Assembly (NCBI GenBank): GCA_964348795.1
Contig: CAYGDY010000002.1
Location: 124,001 to 188,000, forward strand
Length of the DNA: 64,000 nt
Reading direction: 5' to 3'
Source: JADLAT01 sp964348795
Lineage (GTDB): Bacteria > Pseudomonadota > Alphaproteobacteria > Micavibrionales > Micavibrionaceae
Shown here: piece after piece, positions 26,232-35,366 of the stretch
How the letters are laid out: each line of letters starts with the position of its first letter
How positions within the stretch are numbered: the stretch's first letter is position 1
Notes under the pieces: generated by a model
The model's database searches: none
Told to the model about the DNA's origin: nothing
The model's input: the letters and a program-made list of their open reading frames with translations, nothing else
Translations under genes and position numbers: made by a program

Positions 26232-27417
26232 TGTTTTTAAGCTGTCCCAAAATGGCAAAAGGGGAATCTTCCAAACGGGGGGCAGGGCCGGTCTGCATCA
26301 TCCGTTCCGGACGGTCTTCGGAAAATTTTTTCTTCTCACGGGGTGGCTTTTTATAGGCCTGCGACTCCGGTTTTTGTTTTTTCGGGAAGGGGGTTACAGT
26401 CTTATCGGCGTTCCTGATCGGCGGCTTTTTAAAGGCCGGCTTTTCAAAGGCCTTGCCCTTCTTGAGACGAAACAGCGCCAGAACAGGTTTCACGGGCGCA
26501 GAAGATGGCACAGGATCGGGCGTTTCAAGCAACGGCATTTTCTCGGGAAGAGACTCCCCTGCCGGAGATTCCAAAGATTCTACAGGCGGGGTCTCCTCCG
26601 ACACAGGCGCCGCGTCCTCTTCCGGTGTAGAAATCACAGCCGCTGTCTCTTCTGCAATCTTCCTGTGCCCCATCGCCTCCAGCACCTCGTAGAGCCCTTC
26701 GATCGAACAACCCAGCCATTCGGCCATATCATGACGGGCGCGAAATGTGCCTTGCGTGGCGGAATCATAGACCGCGCTGATCACCCGCCCCAGCATATCG
26801 ATCCGGATGGCCCTGCGTCCGAACACAGGGTATCCCACCGCCTGATAAAAGGCTTTTTCCTCCGCCGGACTATCGCCCACAACAAAGGACACAAGCCCGT
26901 CCTTCGGCGCCTGAACCGGCAGGGTCCTGTTATGACACACCCCCCACAACAGCGCCCGCAGACGCACCGCCGCAGGCTTGTTCAATGCGGGGATAAATAC
27001 CAGCAAAGGCCCCAGAACAATTTTTTTCTGGCGCAAGGCCCGCCGGTCGTCCTGATCCAGCGTAGCAATGAGATCCTCGATCTGGGCGCGCGGCACAATA
27101 CCCATGGCCTCATGTACCTGAAAGGCAATCCCTTTGGCGGGACCTTTCAGGGACGGATCGTCCGGCAACCCTGCCAGCGGTTCCAGCACCGTTGCGATAT
27201 ACCGCCCCAGCCAACCAGCCAGATGCTCGTGGAGCGCACCCTTATCCTGCGTTTTCGACAGGTCGGATTCCAATACCGTCAATCGGGGCTTCAAAATGTT
27301 CTCGCCCTTCACGAGAAAAGCCACAGGCTCCCCGGGCAGGGGATTGGTCGCATTGACCTGATAAAAGACCCGCCCGTCTTCCATCAATTTGAATTGTGTA
27401 TCAAGTGTCTTTAACAT
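26218..27417 (-). CDS. Stand-alone C-terminal domain of Suv3-like helicase-related protein
   Basis: About 399 aa. Residues roughly 5–250 match the conserved C-terminal region of alphaproteobacterial helicase-related proteins of about 900–1000 aa: LKPRLTVLES, GIAFQVHEAMG, LVFIPALNKPAAVRLRALLW, FGRRAIRIDML and WLGCSIEGLYEVLEAMG. The N-terminal helicase motifs (Walker A, DExH) are absent and the DNA upstream is non-coding, so the ATPase part is missing or encoded elsewhere. The C-terminal 120 residues are Pro/Lys-rich and basic, probably nucleic-acid-binding. GTG 27429 is an alternative start. Confidence 0.75.
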   Translation of the reverse strand: MLKTLDTQFKLMEDGRVFYQVNATNPLPGEPVAFLVKGENILKPRLTVLESDLSKTQDKGALHEHLAGWLGRYIATVLEPLAGLPDDPSLKGPAKGIAFQVHEAMGIVPRAQIEDLIATLDQDDRRALRQKKIVLGPLLVFIPALNKPAAVRLRALLWGVCHNRTLPVQAPKDGLVSFVVGDSPAEEKAFYQAVGYPVFGRRAIRIDMLGRVISAVYDSATQGTFRARHDMAEWLGCSIEGLYEVLEAMGHRKIAEETAAVISTPEEDAAPVSEETPPVESLESPAGESLPEKMPLLETPDPVPSSAPVKPVLALFRLKKGKAFEKPAFKKPPIRNADKTVTPFPKKQKPESQAYKKPPREKKKFSEDRPERMMQTGPAPRLEDSPFAILGQLKNNADH

Positions 27418-27589
27418 TGCCGCTGGCACGCCTGCCCTTCACTGTGTTGTAGCCCATGAGGATTGATCGTTCCGGTATACCCCGAATACAGCCTTCTGTC
27501 CAATAAAATGCGGCTTGGAGTTTTCTGTGTTTTGTTGTTTAAATAGGCGTCTTGAACCCCTGTCCGGACTCTTTAAAAGGATTGAACCC

Positions 27590-29101
27590 ATGCTACGCCG
27601 CCTTATCGTCCTGTTAGCCTTTCTCCTTGTTTCTCCTGTCTGTCAGGCGCAAACGCCGGACCCCCATATCGCGGAACTCAAGACCCTGTTCCAGAAAATC
27701 ATGGATAACAATGCCAAGGCCGGCAGTGGCGCCACAGTACAATATGACGGCGCCCTGACCGTTGAACCCGTTCAAAATGAAGGGAAATCCTATTACGCTG
27801 TGACGATGCCCCATGCCATCATGCACTATCCGGCGGGGGATCGTCTTGAAATCGGCATGATCTCTGTCAACGTGACAGCGGGCGATTCAGCAGGCGAATG
27901 GAAAATGGCCTTTGCCATCCCCACCCCGATTCTGGGATACAACAGCGCGAATCAAGAAATCATGCGAATCGCACTGGGGACACAAAAAGCCGCAGGACTC
28001 TGGAAAGAAACGCTCGAAACCTTTTCCAAATTTGAAAGTCTCTACAAGAATGTTTCCATCGCCATCACCCCGCCAGAAGGCCAGAAGGCCCAGATTGATA
28101 TCCCTTCTCTGGCCTTGAAATACAATCTGACCGAAGACGGGGCGCATCGCTGGTCGGGTCCAATGACGCTGGATCTGTTGCAGACCACATGGCGCATCCC
28201 CTCCGAAGGGATTACGGGCCATATGGATACACTCGCCGCGAATTCCACGCTCGACCAGCTTTCCCCCGAAGTCCTCAAAGCCCTCCTCTCCCAGACCCCT
28301 GATGCCGGACACCCTCCCGCACCGGATACCATGACAAAAGCGTGGAACGGCCTGAAAGGCGCTTTTTCGATTACGGGTCTACAAAGCGGTACCGTAACAG
28401 ACAGTTTCGCCGTGAATACGCTCACGCTTCAACTGGGCTTTCAGGATATTTTGAGCGGCACCTTATCCGCCGATGCGCTTTTCCAGTGCGATGGCTTGAA
28501 AATCCTGCCCGTGGCCTCGCCTCTGGCTAGGCTGATACCGGAGAAAGCGCGATTCCACACCGCCTTGAAAAATGTACCGGTGGATTCCATGGCACAGTCC
28601 CTTGGCGGGGGTGTAACGGATAGCATTCAAAATCCGCAAATGGCAGGAATGGGCTTGATGATGCAGGCGCCGGCCCTCCTTGGTCAGTCGGGGACGACCT
28701 TTGAAATCGACAACACCGCCCTGTCCAATCCCCTGTACCAGATGACACTGGACAGCATCGTGAGGGCAGATCCGGCTTCCACAACCTCCGCCACGGCAGA
28801 TGGCCGCCTCGCCTTCAAGGGGATCGAAAACATTCTCTCGCTTCTCCAGTCGACGGGCGTCAAAGAGCAAGTCCCGCCACAGGCCGCAAGCTTCCTGACC
28901 GCTCTCAAAACCTTCAGCCTGACACCCAACACCACCGATCCCAACACTACTCATACCTTTAGTTTCAAGATGGATCAGACAGGCGGTTTTACCATTAACG
29001 GCAAGAACGGCATGATGTTGCTTTTTAGCGGCATGGCCCCCTCGGCTCCCGCCGGAGAGACCTCGCCACCCGCCGTGCCCGTACCGTCCGTTACGCCTTG
29101 A
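27590..29101 (+). CDS. Exported hypothetical protein, DUF2125-like
   Basis: 503 aa with a signal peptide (about 1–18, ending CQA). The rest is a soluble beta-rich protein with repeated LxxxNxLTxxDG-type strands that recall DUF2125 periplasmic proteins of alphaproteobacteria; the match is only general. The last 15 residues are Pro/Ala-rich. AAAAGG sits 9 nt upstream of the ATG at 27590. It is convergent with hemW, overlapping its end by 11 bp. Confidence 0.7.
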   Translation: MLRRLIVLLAFLLVSPVCQAQTPDPHIAELKTLFQKIMDNNAKAGSGATVQYDGALTVEPVQNEGKSYYAVTMPHAIMHYPAGDRLEIGMISVNVTAGDSAGEWKMAFAIPTPILGYNSANQEIMRIALGTQKAAGLWKETLETFSKFESLYKNVSIAITPPEGQKAQIDIPSLALKYNLTEDGAHRWSGPMTLDLLQTTWRIPSEGITGHMDTLAANSTLDQLSPEVLKALLSQTPDAGHPPAPDTMTKAWNGLKGAFSITGLQSGTVTDSFAVNTLTLQLGFQDILSGTLSADALFQCDGLKILPVASPLARLIPEKARFHTALKNVPVDSMAQSLGGGVTDSIQNPQMAGMGLMMQAPALLGQSGTTFEIDNTALSNPLYQMTLDSIVRADPASTTSATADGRLAFKGIENILSLLQSTGVKEQVPPQAASFLTALKTFSLTPNTTDPNTTHTFSFKMDQTGGFTINGKNGMMLLFSGMAPSAPAGETSPPAVPVPSVTP

Positions 29102-30215
29102 GAATATAAGGAATGAGAGCGTTCAGGCGCAGTTGCCCTTCCCGTGAAAGACGCAAAATATCGCCCTGACGGGTCAGCCACCCCTGCCCCTCCACGATTT
29201 TCAGGCGCTCCGGATCGAGATATGTCAGCCTGTCTTCTTCCGATACCACAACACCTTCCCGCAAACGAAGCCCCATCATCAGCTTTTCCGTGAATTGCGC
29301 CTCGGCACTCAGGGCTTCAAACGGATGGGCGCCGCCCCCTGTCTCCTCGACCTTCCCGAGCCAGATTTCAGGCGCGGAATGGTCCCGCGTGGCATATTTT
29401 TGCCCCTCCAGCGTTATCCTGCCATGCGCCCCAGGCCCGATCCCGATATAATCCCCGTAATGCCAGTAAATCAGATTATGGCGGGATTCATGCCCCTCAG
29501 CCGCATGATTGGACACTTCATAGGCAGGCAAGCCGCCTGTCGCTGTTTTTTCCTGCGTCAACACGTACAAATCCGCCGCCAGTCCTTCTTCCGGCATGGT
29601 AAATTGCCCTTGGGCCTGCGCAAAATAAAACGGCGTTGTCCGTTCGATGGTCAGTTGATAAAGAGACAAATGTCCCCGTGCCAGCGCCAGAGCCTCCCCC
29701 AGTTCCATATCCCATTCTGCCAGCGTCTGCGCTGGACGCGCATAAATCAGATCAAAACTGAACCGCTCAACGGTACGGGTCAAAATCTCGATCGCTGAAA
29801 CCGCCGCCTTCACCGTATGTTTCCGGCCCAAAAACGCGAGACTTTCGTCTCGCAAGGCCTGCACTCCCAAAGAAACCCGTGTCACCCCTGCCTCCGCAAA
29901 GGCAGAGAATTTTTCCTGCTCCACAGTCGAAGGATTGGCCTCCAGAGTCACTTCCCAGTCATTCGCGCAGGGCCACAACCGCCGGATTTCCGATAAAATA
30001 CGCGCCACACTTTCGGGCCGCATCAGGGATGGCGTGCCGCCCCCGAAAAAAACCGAGACCACCACCCTGTCCGGCACATGAAGGGCGTACCCTTGCAAAG
30101 CCTTCAGCGTAGCCGCTTCAAAGCGTTCATGCGGGATTTCCGCCCGCACATGGACATTGAAATCACAATACGGGCATTTGGACAAACAAAAAGGCCAGTG
30201 GAAATAAAATCCCAT
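29091..30215 (-). CDS. hemW: HemW, radical SAM heme chaperone
   Basis: 374 aa. The radical-SAM CLSKCPYC motif lies at the very N-terminus, in the HemW form with CxxxCxxC and a final FNVHV, and GGGTPSLM is present. It belongs to the HemN-like family; lone HemW members deliver heme rather than oxidise coproporphyrinogen, and the gene sits with rph/rdgB as usual for hemW. I place the start at 30215 because AAAGGG lies about 6 nt upstream; the longer frame would run through a terminator-like hairpin. Confidence 0.93.
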   Translation of the reverse strand: MGFYFHWPFCLSKCPYCDFNVHVRAEIPHERFEAATLKALQGYALHVPDRVVVSVFFGGGTPSLMRPESVARILSEIRRLWPCANDWEVTLEANPSTVEQEKFSAFAEAGVTRVSLGVQALRDESLAFLGRKHTVKAAVSAIEILTRTVERFSFDLIYARPAQTLAEWDMELGEALALARGHLSLYQLTIERTTPFYFAQAQGQFTMPEEGLAADLYVLTQEKTATGGLPAYEVSNHAAEGHESRHNLIYWHYGDYIGIGPGAHGRITLEGQKYATRDHSAPEIWLGKVEETGGGAHPFEALSAEAQFTEKLMMGLRLREGVVVSEEDRLTYLDPERLKIVEGQGWLTRQGDILRLSREGQLRLNALIPYILKA

Positions 30216-30237
30216 CTGGCCCTTTGTAAAGTTTGGA

Positions 30238-30257
30238 GAAAAAACCCGCAAGGCGGC
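30238..30257 (-). terminator. Weak terminator-like hairpin before hemW
   Basis: On the minus strand the IcmD-like gene stop is followed by CCGC-CTT-GCGG and then TTTTTT. The stem is only about 4 bp, so partial readthrough into hemW is likely. Confidence 0.4.
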
Positions 30258-30653
30258 TTACTTCACAGTATAATCCACTTTGTTCAGAACGGCGGGGTGG
30301 ATACTGGCACCCGTTGTCCCGATCGTGTTGAGCATGGATTCAAAGACAATCGGCAAACCAAAGAGCGCTCCACCGGCGGCCAGACGGATCGCCCCGTCTT
30401 TCATGGCGGTCTGCGTTGGATTTTCAACGTGATCCTTGAGCTTGAGCACACCCATCACGCCGAGCAACAACCCGATCATGTAAGACACGCCGGTAATCAG
30501 ACCAGGCAGTTCCTCGATCGAAGTTGTGATGTTACGCGCAATCGTGCTGAACGTTTTTCCCGTTGCGGCATGCGCCTGCATCGGGGCAGAATATACGCCT
30601 GCAAAAAATGCGGCCTGATAAAAAAGAGACTTGTTTTTGAGTACTTTTAACAT
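30258..30653 (-). CDS. IcmD/DotP-like small membrane protein
   Basis: 131 aa with a cleavable signal (about 1–29, ending AHA) and two transmembrane helices (about 50–70 and 88–106). The loop LKLKDHVENPTQTAMKDG resembles the FKxHKDNPTQ loop of Dot/Icm type IVB component IcmD (DotP) and related conjugal proteins. No other transfer genes are adjacent; it lies alone between rdgB and hemW. An orphan secretion-type subunit is the best guess. Confidence 0.62.
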   Translation of the reverse strand: MLKVLKNKSLFYQAAFFAGVYSAPMQAHAATGKTFSTIARNITTSIEELPGLITGVSYMIGLLLGVMGVLKLKDHVENPTQTAMKDGAIRLAAGGALFGLPIVFESMLNTIGTTGASIHPAVLNKVDYTVK

Positions 30654-30720
30654 GTTAACCCTCCTAGAGATATTGTGTGAGACCGTGTATACACCAAAAC
30701 GGAGATAAAAGTCAAACTTT

Positions 30721-31317
30721 TCATATCAGACACCCTGCAACAAGCTGTGCAAAGGCTTGCGCCCTATGGGATATCGCGTGTTTTTCCTCGGGACTCATCT
30801 CCGCAAAAGTCCTAGCACATCCCGCCGGAATAAAGACCGGATCATACCCGAATCCTCTTTCTCCACGGGGGGGAAAGGTTAAATCCCCCTCCACCCTGCC
30901 TTCAAAACAGGCCGTTTTTCCGTCCGGCCACGCCAGACAGAGCGCGCAGACAAAGGCCGCCGAACGATCCGCCGCCCCCTGCAAAGTCTCTTCCAGCCGC
31001 TTCATCGCCACGCTGAAATCCTTTTCAGGACCCGCCCAACGCGCGGAATACACCCCGGGCGCTCCGTTCAACGCCATCACAGCCAGACCGCTATCGTCAG
31101 CCAAGGCCGGTTTTCCACTCAGACGCGCCGCAGACAGGGCCTTGATTTTCGCATTTTCTATAAATGTTTCCCCTGTTTCCTCAGGCTCCGGCAGGCCCAG
31201 TTCTCCGGCAGACTGAAATGTCCTGACATACGGCCCCAGCAACGCAGAAATCTCTCGGACCTTTCCTGCGTTATGGGTGGCGATCACGAGCGGGAATTCA
31301 GTCAGTTTTTGAAACAC
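30721..31317 (-). CDS. rdgB: RdgB, XTP/dITP pyrophosphatase (HAM1)
   Basis: Removes non-canonical purine nucleotides (dITP, XTP) from the pool. 198 aa with ATHNAGK near the N-terminus, LADDSGL and the signature GFGYDPVF. The GTG at 31317 (VFQKLTE) gives the family N-terminus; the longer reading frame overlaps rph. It begins just 4 bp after the rph stop on the same strand, so rph–rdgB is an operon. Confidence 0.95.
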   Translation of the reverse strand: MFQKLTEFPLVIATHNAGKVREISALLGPYVRTFQSAGELGLPEPEETGETFIENAKIKALSAARLSGKPALADDSGLAVMALNGAPGVYSARWAGPEKDFSVAMKRLEETLQGAADRSAAFVCALCLAWPDGKTACFEGRVEGDLTFPPRGERGFGYDPVFIPAGCARTFAEMSPEEKHAISHRAQAFAQLVAGCLI

Positions 31318-31321
31318 AAGC

Positions 31322-32041
31322 CTATAATCCCAAAACTTTTTTCTGAAGCGCCGACAATTCTGCACAGCCCGTTTTAGCCAGATTGAGAAGCGCCAAAAAC
31401 TCAACCTCGCTAAAAGGTTCCTTTTCCGCTGTGCCTTGAATTTCACATATGCCGCCCTTGCCCGTGATGACAAAATTCGCATCCGTCTCGGCGGTCGAAT
31501 CCTCGTCATAGTCCAGATCCATCACCGGCACGCCACCTGAAATGCCGCAGGAAATCGCCGAAACCGTGTCGGTCACCGGAATATCCTTCATCGCACCGAT
31601 TTTGACAAAATGCCGGAAGGCCAGAACCATCGCCACAAACCCACCCGTAATAGCCGCCGTGCGCGTCCCGCCATCGGCCTGAATGACATCGCAATCCACA
31701 CGAATCTGCCGCTCCCCCATCGCCTTGAAATCCACAGGGGCGCGCAAAGCCCGCCCGATCAGGCGCTGGATTTCCTGCGTCCGGCCCGACTGCTTGCCCT
31801 TGGCGGCCTCGCGGTCCATCCGCGAGCCTGTCGAGCGCGGGAGCATCCCGTATTCCGCCGTGACCCAGCCCGTCCCCGTCCCCTTCATCCAGCCAGGGAC
31901 CTTGTCCTCCGCCGTGGCGAGGCACAGTACATGCGTATCACCGAATTTCACCAGGCATGACCCTTCCGCATGCTTGGAGACGTTGGGGAGTATTTCAATC
32001 GCGCGGAGCTGGTCAGCCAATCGGCCAGAAGGACGGGTCAT
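31322..32041 (-). CDS. rph: RNase PH
   Basis: 3'-to-5' phosphorolytic exoribonuclease that matures tRNA 3' ends. 239 aa, normal length, with the family blocks SCLVKFGDTHVLC, GTGWVTAEYGMLPRST, DGGTRTAAITG and DLDYDEDSTAETD. Upstream of rdgB in the classical rph–rdgB order, and divergent from hrcA. Confidence 0.97.
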   Translation of the reverse strand: MTRPSGRLADQLRAIEILPNVSKHAEGSCLVKFGDTHVLCLATAEDKVPGWMKGTGTGWVTAEYGMLPRSTGSRMDREAAKGKQSGRTQEIQRLIGRALRAPVDFKAMGERQIRVDCDVIQADGGTRTAAITGGFVAMVLAFRHFVKIGAMKDIPVTDTVSAISCGISGGVPVMDLDYDEDSTAETDANFVITGKGGICEIQGTAEKEPFSEVEFLALLNLAKTGCAELSALQKKVLGL

Positions 32042-32320
32042 ATTTGGGTATTCCTTGTTTCGTGTTTTGTACAGCGCGCAGTGTCAAGGAATACAAAAAC
32101 ATTGTCAATGCGGGAACACAATCGCGGATGCCGTTTCATCCCACTGATTGCCATCCCCCTTTTGTTACCTCTGCCCTCTTTTGCTCTTCCCTGTCATCCC
32201 TGCCTTCCTTTCGTCATCCCTGCGAAAGCAGGAGATGTCGGAACAACAACGGCAAAGCGTTACAACAATATCATAGGCAATTGTCAATCCGCCTCAAACC
32301 CCTTATGCTATGTTCCCAGA
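32042..32320. other. rph/hrcA divergent region with palindromic DNA
   Basis: No gene. Contains a family D palindromic unit (32213–32236, GTCATCCCTGCGAAAGCAGG) and CT-rich DNA. I looked for a CIRCE operator (TTAGCACTC-N9-GAGTGCTAA) and did not find one. Confidence 0.5.
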
Positions 32321-33373
32321 ATGATCTCTGAACTCAACGCCCGCTCCCGCGAAGTCTTTCGCTTTATCGTCGATGCCTATTTGTCGACAGGCTCGCCCGT
32401 AGGTTCGCGGACCATTTCCACGCTCTCGGGGCTGAACCTGTCGCCCGCCAGTATCCGCAATACCATGGCGGATCTGGAGGATGCGGGATTGCTCTTCTCC
32501 CCCCATATCTCCGCCGGACGCCTGCCTACACCACAAGGCCTGCGGCTTTACATTGATGGCCTGATGCAAATCGGCGGCCTCAGTCAGGAAGAACGCACCA
32601 CGCTGGAAACCACCTGCAGGGCGCGGGGCCAGAGTATTACGGATGTACTGGAGCGTTCCTCGACATTGCTGTCGGGCCTGTCGGCTTGTGCCGCTGTCGT
32701 GATTGCACCGAAGGAGGATGCCTCCTTGCGCGAAGTGCAGTTCGTGCAGATCCAGCCCCGTAAAATTCTGGTCGTGCTGGTCATGCAAAACGGGCTGATC
32801 GAAAACCGGATCATGGAGATCGACACAGACATCCCCCCGCATATCCTGACCAGTGCCGCCAATTACCTGACGGCAAAACTCAAGGGCAAAACCATTTCCG
32901 AGACAGAACAGGATATCGTGCGGGATATCCACAACAACCAGACGCATCTGGACGCCCTCGCGCAGAAACTGGTGCAGATGGGGCTGGCCCTCCCCTCCCC
33001 TACTGTGCGGGACGGGCATATTATCATTCGCGGGCAGTCCCGTATTCTCGAAGACATCAAGGCCGTAGAGGATCTGGAGCGCGCCCGCACCCTGCTCAGT
33101 TACCTCGAAGAACAGAAAAACATGCTCAAGCTTCTCGGCGCCATCGACAAGGCCGAAGGGGTCCAGATCTTTATCGGCACGGAAAACAAGATTTTCGACC
33201 AGTCCGGCTGGTCCCTTATTATCTCCCCCTATAAAAACGCGGAGAAACAGATTATCGGCGCCATCGGTGTGATCGGCCCCACCCGTCTGGATTACGACCG
33301 CATTATCCCGATGGTGGATTATACCTCCCGCCTCGTCAGCCGACTCTTTGGAAAGCCCGTGGATGAAGTGTGA
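32321..33373 (+). CDS. hrcA: Heat-inducible transcription repressor HrcA
   Basis: 350 aa. Represses chaperone genes by binding CIRCE. The N-terminal winged helix (REVFRFIVDAYLSTGSPVGS, then LSPASIRNTMADLED) and the C-terminal domain with GTENKIF and SLIISPYKN are intact. ATG 32321 gives the conserved N-terminus. It is upstream of grpE and dnaK with one unknown gene between, a slightly altered version of the hrcA–grpE–dnaK order. Confidence 0.96.
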   Translation: MISELNARSREVFRFIVDAYLSTGSPVGSRTISTLSGLNLSPASIRNTMADLEDAGLLFSPHISAGRLPTPQGLRLYIDGLMQIGGLSQEERTTLETTCRARGQSITDVLERSSTLLSGLSACAAVVIAPKEDASLREVQFVQIQPRKILVVLVMQNGLIENRIMEIDTDIPPHILTSAANYLTAKLKGKTISETEQDIVRDIHNNQTHLDALAQKLVQMGLALPSPTVRDGHIIIRGQSRILEDIKAVEDLERARTLLSYLEEQKNMLKLLGAIDKAEGVQIFIGTENKIFDQSGWSLIISPYKNAEKQIIGAIGVIGPTRLDYDRIIPMVDYTSRLVSRLFGKPVDEV

Positions 33374-33455
33374 ATGATGCGCCTTTTTCCCTTGCCTCCC
33401 TGTTTTTTTATGGCTAAATCTGGAGGGATAGAATGAATCACGTCAGGGAATGTGG

Positions 33456-34532
33456 ATGAAACACCGTTTAGCCTTCTGTACCGCGCTTGTGTTTGCACTG
33501 GGGTTTTTCTTTGTAACCCTTTGTGTCCCTGTCATGCGCCTGTATGCGCAATCAGAGCCCTCCGATTCCGGTGACAGCGGGGAGGAGGATATCAACGATC
33601 TTTTCGAGTTTGGCGATGACTCTTCCGACAGCGCGGATGGCGAAAAAGAGAACCCCGTCTTCAATCCCTATGACCCCAAATACCGGCCCATGGCCGCCAT
33701 TGCGGCACAGGACAAAAGCGGGATCAAGTCCCTTTTGCCAAACAATTTTTATGGCCTGACTTTTTTACATGTCCCCGATGCCACCGCCAACGATCTGACT
33801 CTCCGGCTGATTACACCTGGCACCGTCAGCGGTTGCCTGAAAACGACACCAGCCAGTGTCGTTCCCAACATCATCGGGCGCTCTCTGACACTCGAACTGA
33901 CAGAATCCAAAATGGAGATCGACAATTCCATTGTCCGCTATGCCCTGCATTCCTGCGATCTGACCTCCCACACTTCCATAACCGATGCCACGATCAACCT
34001 TGAGGAATTAAGACAGAAAAAAATTGAATCTCTGAGCATGACCGCGAAATCCGTGGGGCGTTTTGCCAGCCTCAAGCTGGTGATGGACACGAACAAAATC
34101 ACTATCACTTCCGATATGGGCCGCTTGAACGGCAGAGCCTCTGAAAAGGCACAATGCCAAGGGGAAAACAAGCCCGAATATTGTACCTACACATATTGGC
34201 TTTACCCCAAGGGGACCTATACCCTGATATCGAACGCCCTGACCAAAAACGGGAACGACGCGCTGGTCAAACAAATCAAGGTTCTTGCGCGAAGCAAGGG
34301 ACTGACCCCTCTGGAAGAAATTCTTCCGGACTTTAAAAACGAACAATACCAGCGGGATCTCGTCTATGTTGTCGATGATAAAAGCCTGTTCTCCGGCAAA
34401 GTCAAAGCACTCGATGACCGCTATCTTCTGGGGAATGTCCGCTCTTCGGAAACCTTTTACGGACCACAAGGGCCGTATGAGAGGGTCAGGGAAACCCCCG
34501 TCTATGCCAAACTGCCCGGCATTTACGAGTAA
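33456..34532 (+). CDS. Hypothetical exported acidic protein, 358 aa
   Basis: Not recognised. Signal peptide (about 1–32) followed by a very acidic Ser/Asp/Glu stretch (about 33–63), then a soluble mixed domain with three to four cysteines (QCQGENKPEYC). It lies between hrcA and grpE, a place where no gene is usually expected, so it looks like an insertion into the chaperone cluster. Nothing suggests a chaperone role. Confidence 0.68.
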   Translation: MKHRLAFCTALVFALGFFFVTLCVPVMRLYAQSEPSDSGDSGEEDINDLFEFGDDSSDSADGEKENPVFNPYDPKYRPMAAIAAQDKSGIKSLLPNNFYGLTFLHVPDATANDLTLRLITPGTVSGCLKTTPASVVPNIIGRSLTLELTESKMEIDNSIVRYALHSCDLTSHTSITDATINLEELRQKKIESLSMTAKSVGRFASLKLVMDTNKITITSDMGRLNGRASEKAQCQGENKPEYCTYTYWLYPKGTYTLISNALTKNGNDALVKQIKVLARSKGLTPLEEILPDFKNEQYQRDLVYVVDDKSLFSGKVKALDDRYLLGNVRSSETFYGPQGPYERVRETPVYAKLPGIYE

Positions 34533-34573
34533 GGGGTTGGACAAAACACTGCAACGAGAGTATCTGGCAAGAC

Positions 34574-35275
34574 ATGAGCACACACCATAACCCCGCCTCC
34601 GGCGAAACACCATCACAAGGCGCCCCGCAGGAAACCCTTTCGGAGCGCTCCGCCCGTCTGGAAGCCGAAGCAAAAGCCTTTTCGGAAAACACCCTGTCTG
34701 CACAGGGTGAAAGCGCCGCCGACACGTCACAGGGCCAAAATCCACTGCCCCCGTCACCGGACAACACCGCAGAACTTCAACAGCAACTTGACGCCATGCG
34801 GGATCAGATGATCCGCGCCGTGGCAGAAGCCGACAATATCCGCAAGCGCGCAGTTAAGGAACGGGAAGACACGGCCAAATACGCTATTGCCTCCTTTGCC
34901 AGGGATCTTCTGGATGTCTCCGACAATCTCAGGCGGGCACTGGAGGCCATGCCCACCGACCTGCTGGAACAAGACCCCCGTTTGAAAAACCTGATCGACG
35001 GGATCGGAGCCACCGAGCGAACATTGCTCAAAACATTTGAAAAGCATGGTATTACAAGAATCGATCCCCTGCATGAAATTTTCAACCCCAATTACCACGA
35101 GGTCATGTTTGAAGCTCCTTTGCCTGGAAAACAAGCTGGCACGGTGATCCAGATTCTCGAATCGGGGTATCTCTTGCATGACCGTCTTTTACGCCCTGCG
35201 CGTGTAGGCGTTGTCAAGGACGATGGTGCGCCCCCTTCCCCTCTATCGGGCGGTCATATTGACACACAGGCCTGA
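34574..35275 (+). CDS. grpE: GrpE, DnaK nucleotide exchange factor
   Basis: 233 aa with a long disordered N-terminus (1–75, Ser/Glu-rich), a helical dimerisation stalk (about 76–150) and the C-terminal beta domain with HEVMFEAPLP and RLLRPARVGV. Catalyses ADP release from DnaK. dnaK follows after about 150 bp with its own promoter-like sequences. Confidence 0.96.
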   Translation: MSTHHNPASGETPSQGAPQETLSERSARLEAEAKAFSENTLSAQGESAADTSQGQNPLPPSPDNTAELQQQLDAMRDQMIRAVAEADNIRKRAVKEREDTAKYAIASFARDLLDVSDNLRRALEAMPTDLLEQDPRLKNLIDGIGATERTLLKTFEKHGITRIDPLHEIFNPNYHEVMFEAPLPGKQAGTVIQILESGYLLHDRLLRPARVGVVKDDGAPPSPLSGGHIDTQA

Positions 35276-35293
35276 AAAGAATAAGGGGAATGG

Positions 35294-35323
35294 CTTGAAA
35301 AACAGAAAGTAACGCTCTATATA
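35294..35323 (+). promoter_or_regulatory. Candidate sigma-32-type promoter of dnaK
   Basis: CTTGAAA at 35294–35300 and CTCTATATA at 35315–35323 fit the alphaproteobacterial heat-shock promoter pattern (CTTGAA, about 15 bp, CCxATATA-type). The dnaK ATG is about 100 bp downstream. Seen in sequence; use not shown. Confidence 0.5.
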
Positions 35324-35347
35324 GGAGGTTCGGGAACATAACCACGT

Positions 35348-35366
35348 TGCGGTTGATAAAACCGCA
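35348..35366 (+). promoter_or_regulatory. Perfect 7-bp hairpin in the dnaK leader
   Basis: TGCGGTT and AACCGCA around loop GATAA, about 60 nt upstream of the ATG. It may shape the leader RNA; without a U-tract it is not a terminator. Confidence 0.4.

Noticed and set aside
26221..27414. A 397-aa plus-strand frame opposite the helicase-domain gene
   Set aside because: Highly basic shadow frame; the minus-strand frame has clear family motifs.
32042..32320. A CIRCE operator near hrcA
   Set aside because: No TTAGCACTC-N9-GAGTGCTAA or close relative found by eye in this gap or the dnaK leader.
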